Source of the DNA: Streptosporangium roseum DSM 43021 | GTDB taxonomy: Bacteria > Actinomycetota > Actinomycetes > Streptosporangiales > Streptosporangiaceae | Direction of reading: 5' to 3' | NCBI RefSeq assembly: GCF_000024865.1 | Contig: NC_013595.1 | Span: 2,232,001 to 2,296,000 of the forward strand | DNA length: 64,000 bases | In this document: positions 31,741 through 38,430 of the stretch, one piece after another | Numbering within the stretch: position 1 is the first letter of the stretch | Layout: the number at the start of each line of letters is the position of its first letter | Made by a program: the position numbers and the translations under genes | The notes under the pieces: generated by a model | What the model was told of the DNA's origin: nothing | Databases searched by the model: none | Seen by the model: the letters and a program-made list of their open reading frames with translations, nothing else

Positions 31741-31815
31741 GCCGGGGCCGGCGCGTGTTTCTGCCGGTTGCCATACGGGCAGGTCAGCCCATGGGGATGA
31801 GGGAACGGGGGCCCC

Positions 31816-32559
31816 ATGGCACAGGTGTTCGACGCGTCCGCATACGGGCGGGCCATCGCTGACGTCTACGACGACATCTACGACACGACCATGGCGGACG
31901 CCTCCACCGAGTCCGCGGTGGATCGGCTGCACGAGCTGGCCGGAGGAGGGCCCGTCCTGGAGTTCGGGATCGGCACCGGCCGGCTGGCCCTGCCCCTGGC
32001 GGCACGGGGGCTGGCCGTCGCGGGCGTCGACGGCTCCGCGGAGATGGTGGAGGTCCTGCGCGCCAAGCCCGGAGGCGACCGCATCCCGGTGACGGTGGGC
32101 GACTTCGCCGAGACCCGGGTCGAGGGTGAGTTCGCCCTCGTCGTGCTGGCCATCAACACGATCTTCGCGCTGCCCTCGCAGGACGCCCAGGTCGCCTGCT
32201 TCCGCAACGCGGCGGCCCACCTGCGGCCCGGGGGCCGGTTCGTGGTCGAGGCGTGGATACCCGATCTGGCGGCGTTCCGGAACGGGACGGCGCTGCGCCT
32301 GCTGTCGTTGCGCGAGGACCGGGTCTTCGCGGAGGCGGCGCGGCTGTCTCCGGCCGACCAGATGATGTACACGACCAAGGTCGACCTGACCTCCGGCGGC
32401 CTGCGGCTCCTGCCCGCCAACCACCGGTACGCCTGGCCCGCCGAGCTCGACCTGATGGCGCGCCTGGCGGGCATGGAGCGCGAACACCGATGGGCCGACT
32501 GGGGCGGCGCCCCCTTCACCGACGACAGCCGGGCGCACGTGTCGGTCTACCGCCGCTGA
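31816..32559 (+). CDS. Class I SAM-dependent methyltransferase
   Basis: 247 residues. The SAM-binding motif I is VLEFGIGTGRLALPLAARG (near residue 52), with VAGVDGSAEMVEVL as motif II and FALVVLAINTIFAL, then HLRPGGRFVVEAWIPDL as later motifs. The N-terminus FDASAYGRAIADVYDDIYD resembles methyltransferases acting on small molecules or natural products. Substrate unknown. Located between proS and the diiron-oxidase gene; the 160-bp gap after it carries imperfect repeats of a CCCGTCCTCCGAGCC motif and no gene. Confidence 0.88.
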   Translation: MAQVFDASAYGRAIADVYDDIYDTTMADASTESAVDRLHELAGGGPVLEFGIGTGRLALPLAARGLAVAGVDGSAEMVEVLRAKPGGDRIPVTVGDFAETRVEGEFALVVLAINTIFALPSQDAQVACFRNAAAHLRPGGRFVVEAWIPDLAAFRNGTALRLLSLREDRVFAEAARLSPADQMMYTTKVDLTSGGLRLLPANHRYAWPAELDLMARLAGMEREHRWADWGGAPFTDDSRAHVSVYRR

Positions 32560-32719
32560 CCCGTCCACCGGGCCTTCCGCCGGCGTCTCCGGCCTTGCCC
32601 GCCGCGCCTTCCACCGACCCGCCCGCCGGGCTTTCCGCCGCCGGCGACCCGTCCTCCGAGCCTTTCCGCCGACGCCTCGGACCCGTCCTCCGAGCCCTAC
32701 GCCGTACTGGGAGAACGCG

Positions 32720-33736
32720 ATGCAGCTGCCCGCGCCCCGAGGTCCCGTCACCGCGCTGCTCTTCGAAGCGCTGACGCGCCCGCCGCACGAGATCGGCCCG
32801 CTGCCCGGACCGGCCGGAGGGCGGGCCGTCGAGGACGAGGATCTGCAGCTCGCGCTCTTCGCCTGCTACGAGCTGCACTACCAGGGCTTCGACGGGGTGG
32901 ACGACGGATGGGAGTGGGAGCCGTCGCTGCTGGCGGCCAGGCAGGTGCTGGAGCGGCGGTTCGAGGAGGGCCTCGCGGAGGCCGTGCCGCGCCCGTTCCC
33001 GGCGCCGCACGCGCTGCCCCTGCACATGCGCCGGGCCCTGGCCCGGCTGGTGGCCGCCGACGGCGACGGGCCCTGCCTGGCGGCGTTCCTGGAGAGAAAG
33101 GCCGACCTCGGCCAGTTCCGCGAGTTCGTCACCCACAGGTCGATCTACCACCTGAAGGAGGCCGACCCGCACACGTGGGCGATCCCCCGGTTACGGGGCC
33201 GCGCCAAAGCCGCCCTCGTGGAGATCCAGGCCGACGAGTACGGCGGGGGCCGGTTCGAACGGATGCACTCGGAGCTGTTCCGGGCCACGATGCGCAAGCT
33301 GGACCTGGACGATTCCTACGGCGCCCACCTCGACCGGGTCCCGGCGATCACCCTGGCGATCGGCAACGTCATGTCGCTGTTCGGCCTGCACCGGCGGCAC
33401 CGCGGCGCCCTGCTGGGTCACCTCGCGGCCCTGGAGATGACTTCCTCGCTCCCCAACCTCAAGTACGGCCGGGGCCTGAGGCGGCTGGGCGGCGACGCGA
33501 CAGCCTGCCGCTTCTACGACGAGCACGTGCAGGCCGACGCCGTCCACGAGCAGATCGCCGCACACGACATGTGTGGCGGGTTCGCCGCCGAGCACCCCGC
33601 CCTGGCCGGTGACGTCCTGTACGGGGCGGCCTGCGCCCTCGCACTCGACCGGATCTTCGCCGAGCGCCTCCTGGACCGCTGGGCGCGCGGGACCACCTCG
33701 CTGCGCGCGGCCGCTCCGGCGGTGGGCGGCCGATGA
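32720..33736 (+). CDS. Heme-oxygenase-like diiron oxidase (iron-containing redox enzyme family)
   Basis: 338 residues with GGGAG before the ATG. The C-terminal two thirds fit the heme-oxygenase-like diiron fold. Candidate ligands are E147, E173, E180, H183, H269, D273 and H276; the spacings E147-(26)-E173-(7)-E180-(3)-H183 and x269-(4)-D273-(3)-H276 equal those I recall for the SznF cofactor site, with His in place of the first Asp of the last helix. The motif EYGGGRFERMH is typical. These enzymes use O2 and two irons to oxidise amines, amino acids or fatty acids, often cleaving C-C bonds. The stop overlaps the next gene (33733-33736); the substrate is unknown. Confidence 0.85.
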   Translation: MQLPAPRGPVTALLFEALTRPPHEIGPLPGPAGGRAVEDEDLQLALFACYELHYQGFDGVDDGWEWEPSLLAARQVLERRFEEGLAEAVPRPFPAPHALPLHMRRALARLVAADGDGPCLAAFLERKADLGQFREFVTHRSIYHLKEADPHTWAIPRLRGRAKAALVEIQADEYGGGRFERMHSELFRATMRKLDLDDSYGAHLDRVPAITLAIGNVMSLFGLHRRHRGALLGHLAALEMTSSLPNLKYGRGLRRLGGDATACRFYDEHVQADAVHEQIAAHDMCGGFAAEHPALAGDVLYGAACALALDRIFAERLLDRWARGTTSLRAAAPAVGGR

Positions 33737-34827
33737 TGGACCTCGACTACGTGCTGCCGCTGCGCTGGGACGACGACTCGGGCCTGGAGGAGCTGACCGG
33801 CTACCTGCGCCGGCTCTGCCGGAGCGTGCGGGTCATCGTGGTCGACGGCTCCCCGGCCGAGCTCTTCGACCGGCACGCCGCCCTCTGGAGCGGTTCGATC
33901 CGGCATGTGAGGCCCGACGGCGACCTCGCCTACGCCAACGGCAAGGTCAACGGGGTGATCACCGGAATGCGCCGGGCCCGCGCGGAACACGTGATCATCG
34001 CCGACGACGACGTCCGCTACGGCGAGGCCGAGCTGGCCGGGATCGACGCCCTGCTGTGCGGGGCCGACCTGGTCCGGCCGCAGAACTACTTCGACCCGCT
34101 GCCCTGGCACGCCCGCTGGGACACCGCCCGCGCGCTGCTCAACCGCAGCTTCGGCGCGGACTACCCGGGCACGTTCGGGGTGCGCCGGTCGACCTTCCTG
34201 GAGATGGGGGGATACGACGGGGACGTGCTGTTCGAGAACCTGGAGCTCATCCGCACGGTCCGCGCCCACGGCGGGTGCGAACGCCGCCCGCGCGGTCTCT
34301 ACGTCCGCCGCCTTCCGCCCGATCCGGAGAGGTTCTGGTCCCAGCGCGTACGGCAGGCCTATGACGACCTGGCGCAGCCCGCCCGGATGGCGCTCTTCCT
34401 GGCCGTCCTGCCCGCGCTGGCCGCCGGGCTGCCACGGCGGCGGTACGGGACGATCCTCGCCTGCGCGGGGCTGTCGGTGGGGCTGGCCGAGATCGGCCGC
34501 CGCAGGGCAGGCGGCCGGCGAGTCTTCCCCGCCGTCACCGCGCTGTTCGCCCCGGTGTGGCTGCTGGAGCGGGCCACCTGCAGCTGGCTGGCGCTGGGGG
34601 CCCGGTTCCTGCGCGGCGGGGTGCCCTACGCCGGGCGCCGGATGCGCGTCTCCGCCCATTCGGTCCGCCGGCTCAGAGCACGCCGTCAGGGCGGGGCGTC
34701 GGGCTCGCTCCGGGCCTGGAACCCGGCCGGTCTGTGTGAGCCGTCGCAGAACGGCTTGGACGACGAGCGCCCGCAGCGGCACAGCGCCACCGTGGCCCTG
34801 CCGGGATCGATGACGACCCCGTCCTGA
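33733..34827 (+). CDS. Glycosyltransferase family 2-like protein with C-terminal membrane region
   Basis: 364 residues, start overlapping the diiron-oxidase stop by four bases. The GT-A half shows VRVIVVDGSPAELF, then NGVITGMRRARAEHVIIADDDVRYG with the DDD metal/nucleotide motif, and GTFGVRRSTFLEMGGYDGDVLFENLEL. Hydrophobic stretches at about 218-235 and 240-250, and near 275, suggest a membrane-attached C-terminus. The donor and acceptor are unknown. The last 47 codons (34686-34827) lie entirely over the antisense CDGSH gene and read as its shadow, so the biologically useful C-terminus may end earlier. Operon with the diiron oxidase implies a shared product. Confidence 0.82.
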   Translation: MMDLDYVLPLRWDDDSGLEELTGYLRRLCRSVRVIVVDGSPAELFDRHAALWSGSIRHVRPDGDLAYANGKVNGVITGMRRARAEHVIIADDDVRYGEAELAGIDALLCGADLVRPQNYFDPLPWHARWDTARALLNRSFGADYPGTFGVRRSTFLEMGGYDGDVLFENLELIRTVRAHGGCERRPRGLYVRRLPPDPERFWSQRVRQAYDDLAQPARMALFLAVLPALAAGLPRRRYGTILACAGLSVGLAEIGRRRAGGRRVFPAVTALFAPVWLLERATCSWLALGARFLRGGVPYAGRRMRVSAHSVRRLRARRQGGASGSLRAWNPAGLCEPSQNGLDDERPQRHSATVALPGSMTTPS

Positions 34828-34913
34828 GTCGTCAGAGTGAACGGGCCCCGCAGCAGCAACGGCCCGTCTTCACATGGGGTCACCGTGACCGGATTGTCCG
34901 TTTTGTGTCGCAC
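34686..34913 (-). CDS. CDGSH iron-sulfur domain protein
   Basis: 75 residues from GTG 34913. The 2Fe-2S ligand motif CRCGRSSSKPFCDGSH (three Cys and one His, residues about 45-60) is complete and followed by the usual HxxxGF segment. N-terminal strands GPLLLRGPFTLTTQDGVVIDP complete the small fold. CDGSH proteins carry redox-active or transferable 2Fe-2S clusters. It is convergent with the glycosyltransferase gene and overlaps its 3' end by 142 bp. In many actinomycetes such genes sit beside diiron redox enzymes, and a role in electron or cluster supply is a fair inference. Confidence 0.9.
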   Translation of the reverse strand: MRHKTDNPVTVTPCEDGPLLLRGPFTLTTQDGVVIDPGRATVALCRCGRSSSKPFCDGSHRPAGFQARSEPDAPP

Positions 34914-35052
34914 ATGGAGACTGTGCCCGGCGTCACGGGCGAGAAACGCCGCCCGCCGCCGGCCCGAGCCGCATGCGATCCGGCTGAGGGCTCCCGCGAG
35001 CCGTACGCGACCTCCGGGACGCTCCCGGAGCGCCGCGCGTACTGCCGGTGGC

Positions 35053-35076
35053 GCCCTCCCGCCCCGGCGGGAGGGC
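35053..35076 (-). terminator. Stem-loop after the DUF4236 gene
   Basis: GCCCTCCCGCC (35053-35063) and GGCGGGAGGGC (35066-35076) are perfect inverted copies, about seven bases beyond the minus-strand stop at 35083. The 2-nt centre means the terminal pairs probably open to form the loop. The rest of 34914-35082 shows no gene. Confidence 0.55.
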
Positions 35077-35082
35077 TGCCGG

Positions 35083-35274
35083 CTACCGGGAGCCGCTGCC
35101 GAGAGTCTTGCGCCAGTGGAAGCCGCCCGGCAGGTTCACGCTCAGGGTGCGGCGGCCGTCGGCGGTCTTTGTGACCCGGAAGGCGCGGTTGCCCCAGCTG
35201 TGGCCGACCCCACTCCGTGACAGGTTCAGACGGAACGGACCGAACTTCAGAGACTTCCTGTATCCCCAGCCCAT
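35083..35274 (-). CDS. DUF4236 domain protein
   Basis: 63 residues. It matches the small DUF4236 pattern: MGWGYRKSLKFGPFRLNLSRSGVGHSWG, then a strand pair RTLSVNLPGGFHW. The normal family opening is MGFRFRKS-KLGP--R-N-SKSG-G-S-G. Function unknown; the domain is often fused to SH3-like or membrane domains but here stands alone. Preceded by no obvious promoter, followed by a terminator hairpin. Confidence 0.85.
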   Translation of the reverse strand: MGWGYRKSLKFGPFRLNLSRSGVGHSWGNRAFRVTKTADGRRTLSVNLPGGFHWRKTLGSGSR

Positions 35275-35359
35275 TGCTTCCTCCCTTGACGTGTCAGCGG
35301 AGGTTCAGCTACCCGTCAGCGCCGGTCCAAACGTGGGCAAACGGGGATGGGTCGCGCGA

Positions 35360-35809
35360 CTACGGTGACGAGGTCGTCGCCGAGGGGGTGGGAGCGGGCC
35401 GCGCGGGCATGCCGGGGAAGGCCTCGATCTCCGGACGCAGGCCGTACGCGCGGACCACGCACTCCTGCATGGCCAGCGCGGCCATCTTTCGCAGGTCCGG
35501 GTCGCCGGACGCGGTCAGCTCCAGGTAGGCGCTGGTCACCCCCTGCTCGACCAGCACGGCCAGCTCCACGGCCTGGGCGGCGGTGGACGGGGTGACCGGC
35601 AGCTCGTAGCTCGCGTTCGGCTCGACCGGGGTGCCGCCGCGCGAGATGATCAGCGTGCGGAGCCGGTCGCGGCGGGCGCGGTGGGCGTCGAAGGCGTCCG
35701 TCGCGACGGCGCGGAGGTTCCCCGTGGACCTGGCGCCGATGACCCCGTAGGCGTAGACGGCGGCGTGCTCGGCCGCCAGGGCGGTGCCGAGCCCCTGGTC
35801 GGCACTCAC
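35360..35809 (-). CDS. Ferritin-like DUF4439 protein
   Basis: 149 residues from GTG 35809, overlapping the upstream lipoprotein stop (GTGA). LGTALAAEHAAVYAYGVIGAR, HRARRDRLRTLI, and the later AAQAVELAVLVEQGVTSAYLEL fit the four-helix DUF4439 ferritin-like fold. The Glu/His pairs (EHA, H..RRD) resemble ferritin metal ligands, though metal binding is unproven. The gene pair lies immediately upstream of rimP, divergently, a conserved placement in actinomycetes. The C-terminal tail is Pro/Thr/Ser-rich. Confidence 0.88.
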   Translation of the reverse strand: MSADQGLGTALAAEHAAVYAYGVIGARSTGNLRAVATDAFDAHRARRDRLRTLIISRGGTPVEPNASYELPVTPSTAAQAVELAVLVEQGVTSAYLELTASGDPDLRKMAALAMQECVVRAYGLRPEIEAFPGMPARPAPTPSATTSSP

Positions 35810-36294
35810 AGCAGCCTCGACAGGGCCACGGCGTGCGCGGCCTCACAGGCGCCGATGGAGGCGATCAGCTGGGCCAGGGCCGGGGAGACCCCGTCGAGCT
35901 GGCGGGGACGGAGCGCCGCCGCCTTCTGCTCCAGCCTCTGCAGGCTCCGCAGCGACGCCTTCGCGCCCGGCGCCGGGGTGCCGGAGGCCGAGGGGGACGG
36001 GGTGCCCGGGGACGCCGGGGCGGGCGTGGCGTCGGGAGGCAGCCTTCTACGGAGCTCGGCGAGGTGGGCCTCGTGCCTCTCCCTGAAGGGCGCCAGCTTG
36101 GCGGAGGCGGCCGACGAGTAGAGCGCGACGGCCTGCTCCTTGCCCGCGATCAGCTGCCTGAGCAGCACGGTCTCCGGATCGGGCGGCTCGGCCCGGAGAC
36201 GCTCGGGCTCCTCGGCGGCGCATCCCGCGGCCACCACGGCCGCCACCCCGAGAGCTCCGCCCCGCAACAGGGCGCGCCGGGACAGGGAACGCAC
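35806..36294 (-). CDS. Probable lipoprotein paired with DUF4439 protein
   Basis: 162 residues. The N-terminus carries a twin-arginine motif (SRRALLRGG), a hydrophobic core and a lipobox (VAAGC, Cys about 25), so it is probably exported by Tat and lipid-anchored. The mature part has a helical segment (PETVLLRQLIAGKEQAVALYSSA), HEAHLAELRRRL, a Pro/Ser/Thr linker, and another helical segment ending EAAHAVALSRLL. The shape suggests a second four-helix ferritin-like unit. Transcribed with the DUF4439 gene (four-base overlap); together they may form a surface metal-binding pair (inference). Confidence 0.82.
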   Translation of the reverse strand: MRSLSRRALLRGGALGVAAVVAAGCAAEEPERLRAEPPDPETVLLRQLIAGKEQAVALYSSAASAKLAPFRERHEAHLAELRRRLPPDATPAPASPGTPSPSASGTPAPGAKASLRSLQRLEQKAAALRPRQLDGVSPALAQLIASIGACEAAHAVALSRLL

Positions 36295-36484
36295 GGACGA
36301 CCTCCGGTTATGGGTGGGCTGCTGACGCCTCTAGCATCGTACGGGCTTGGAATCGCACTCACCGCGCTTCTCGGACGGGCTCGCCGTGCCGAGTGGCGCT
36401 CTTTCTACGCCCTGGTGTGGATAGGCTGGTGAACCACATGGGCGAGGTCCGCCCGGCTTGAGATCGTGACAATAGGAGGTCGGC

Positions 36485-36985
36485 ATGGGCAGCGCCACAT
36501 CCCGCGACCGCCTGATAAAGCTTCTGGAACCTGTCGTCGGAGCCGAAGGGCTCGACTTGGAGGACGTCACGGTCACACCGGCGGGCAAGCGGCGGTTGCT
36601 GCGTGTCGTCGTCGACCGTGACGGCGGCGTGAGCCTGGACGATGTCGCCGAGGTCAGCCTCGCCGTCTCCGCCACGCTCGACGCCGACGACGCGATGGGT
36701 GCCACCCCGTATGTGCTGGAGGTCTCCTCTCCGGGGGTCGACCGCCCGCTCACCGAGCCGCGTCACTGGCGCCGCGCGGTGAAGCGGCTGGTCAAGGCCG
36801 ACCTTCGGGACGGCACCTCCGTGGAGGGCCGGATCGTCGCCACCGACGAGACCGGTGTGGAGCTGGACATTGCGGGCGCACCGCGCCGCATTGATTATGA
36901 GGACCTGACCCGAGGCCGGGTGCAGGTGGAATTCCGCCGGTTGGACGACGCCGAAGACGACGGCGAAGACGGCGACGAAGGCTAA
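36485..36985 (+). CDS. rimP: Ribosome maturation factor RimP
   Basis: 166 residues from ATG 36485 with a strong AGGAGG site. It assists 30S subunit maturation. The N-terminal alpha/beta domain opens LIKLLEPVVGAEGLDLEDVTVT, with LRVVVDRDGGVSLDDVAEVS and YVLEVSSPGVDRPLTEPRHW, the RimP signature. A C-terminal SH3-like domain (GTSVEGRIVATDETGVEL, IDYEDLTRGRVQVEF) and an acidic tail follow. First gene of the translation/transcription cluster ahead of nusA. Confidence 0.96.
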   Translation: MGSATSRDRLIKLLEPVVGAEGLDLEDVTVTPAGKRRLLRVVVDRDGGVSLDDVAEVSLAVSATLDADDAMGATPYVLEVSSPGVDRPLTEPRHWRRAVKRLVKADLRDGTSVEGRIVATDETGVELDIAGAPRRIDYEDLTRGRVQVEFRRLDDAEDDGEDGDEG

Positions 36986-36997
36986 GGGGGGAGCCTC

Positions 36998-38005
36998 GTG
37001 GACATCGACATGAGCGTCCTGCGCAGCCTGGAGCGGGAGAAGGACATCTCCTTCGACCTGGTCGTCAAGGCGATCGAGGACGCGCTACTGATCGCATACT
37101 TCCGGAGCGAGGGCGCCGCCGCCAAGGCGCGGGCCGAGCTCGACCGGCAGTCCGGGCACGTGACCATCTTCGCTGCCGAGATCGACGACGAGAGCGGGGA
37201 GGTGCTCAGGGAGTTCGACGACACCCCGGGCAACTTCAGCCGCATCGCCGCGACGACCGCCAAGCAGGTCATCCTGCAGCAGCTCAGGGACGCCGAGGAC
37301 GAGATCAACTTCGGTGAGTTCGCCAGCCGTGAGGGCGAGCTCGTGGCCGGTGTGATCCAGCAGGGCAAGGACCCGAGGGTCGTCCTGGTGGATCTCGGCA
37401 AGATCGAGGCCGTGCTCCCGCACAACGAGCAGGTCCCCGGCGAGGAATACGTCCACGGCGAGCGCCTCCGCTGCTACGTGGTCCAGGTCAAGAAGGGCCA
37501 CAAGGGCCCCTCGGTGACCCTGTCGCGCACCCACCCGGGCCTGGTGAAGAAGCTCTTCGCCCTGGAGGTTCCGGAGATCGCCGACGGGACGGTCGAGATC
37601 GCCGCCATCGCGCGCGAGGCCGGCCACCGGACCAAGATCGCGGTGCGGTCGCGGCGTCCCGGCGTGAACGCCAAGGGCGCCTGCATCGGCCCGATGGGGT
37701 CGCGGGTGCGCAACGTGATGGCGGAGCTGCACGGCGAGAAGATCGACATCATCGACTGGTCGGAGGACCCCGCGGAATTCGTGGGGAATGCCCTCTCTCC
37801 CTCCCGTGTTTCCCATGTCGAGGTGATCGACGCCGAGGGCCGGGCCGCGCGGGTGACCGTGCCGGACTACCAGCTCTCCCTCGCGATCGGCAAGGAGGGG
37901 CAGAACGCCCGGCTGGCCAATCGCCTCACCGGATGGCGCATCGACATCCGTCCGGACACACAAGCGGGGGATGCGGCCGGTTCCGCAGATGCGTCCACAC
38001 GGTAA
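36998..38005 (+). CDS. nusA: Transcription termination/antitermination factor NusA
   Basis: 335 residues from GTG 36998, 12 bp after rimP. It binds RNA polymerase and nascent RNA to modulate pausing and termination. The N-terminal domain (residues 1-125) is followed by an S1 domain (GVIQQGKDPRVVLVDLG) and two KH domains (IAAIAREAGHRTKIAV, CIGPMGSRVRNVMAELHGEKIDIIDW, and LAIGKEGQNARLANRLTGWRIDI). There is no C-terminal acidic-repeat region, as usual in actinobacteria. Confidence 0.97.
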   Translation: MDIDMSVLRSLEREKDISFDLVVKAIEDALLIAYFRSEGAAAKARAELDRQSGHVTIFAAEIDDESGEVLREFDDTPGNFSRIAATTAKQVILQQLRDAEDEINFGEFASREGELVAGVIQQGKDPRVVLVDLGKIEAVLPHNEQVPGEEYVHGERLRCYVVQVKKGHKGPSVTLSRTHPGLVKKLFALEVPEIADGTVEIAAIAREAGHRTKIAVRSRRPGVNAKGACIGPMGSRVRNVMAELHGEKIDIIDWSEDPAEFVGNALSPSRVSHVEVIDAEGRAARVTVPDYQLSLAIGKEGQNARLANRLTGWRIDIRPDTQAGDAAGSADASTR

Positions 38006-38288
38006 GCTGGAATATGGTGGCCAGGACACCCCACTGAGAACGTGTGTGGGGTGCCGGGTTCGCACGGTCTCCTCCGAGCTGCTCCGCCTGGTGGTGGTCG
38101 AGGGCGTTATCGTCCCTGACCTGCGACGACGGCTCCCAGGGCGTGGTGCTTCACTGCATCCCTCCCTGAGCTGTCTCGATCTCGCCGAGCGTCGCCGAGC
38201 GTTTCCGCGCGCGTTTCGTGTCGCGGGCCCGCTTGACTCGTCGCGAGTGCGAGGGCACCTGGAAGAGGATCACGAAAGGATCGGGTGA
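37989..38288 (+). CDS. ylxR: YlxR family protein (DUF448)
   Basis: About 99 residues. The family motif RTCVGCR is intact, followed by a LLRLVVVEGVIVPDLRRRLPGRGA-S-HPS--C segment. YlxR proteins bind RNA, and an effect on RNase P activity has been reported; the gene is usually between nusA and infB, as here. The start is uncertain: ATG 37989 and ATG 37971 both overlap the end of nusA and neither has a good ribosome site, so translational coupling to nusA is likely. Confidence 0.88.
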   Translation: MRPHGKLEYGGQDTPLRTCVGCRVRTVSSELLRLVVVEGVIVPDLRRRLPGRGASLHPSLSCLDLAERRRAFPRAFRVAGPLDSSRVRGHLEEDHERIG

Positions 38289-38430
38289 AATGGTTACCAA
38301 CTGTCATGTAGGACGCCGAGTTGATGGGCTGGTCAGATAGCTATGAGCGCCTGATGAGCATGCGGCGATGAGTACGTCTACGTAACGACGGTCCGGCGGC
38401 ACTGCCTCCCGGGCCGAGTAAGGGAGTGCA

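Noticed and set aside
29953..32751. 932-residue minus-strand open frame over proS and the methyltransferase gene
   Set aside because: Composition is Gly/Arg/Val/Asp-rich shadow without recognisable domains; both plus-strand genes are clear.
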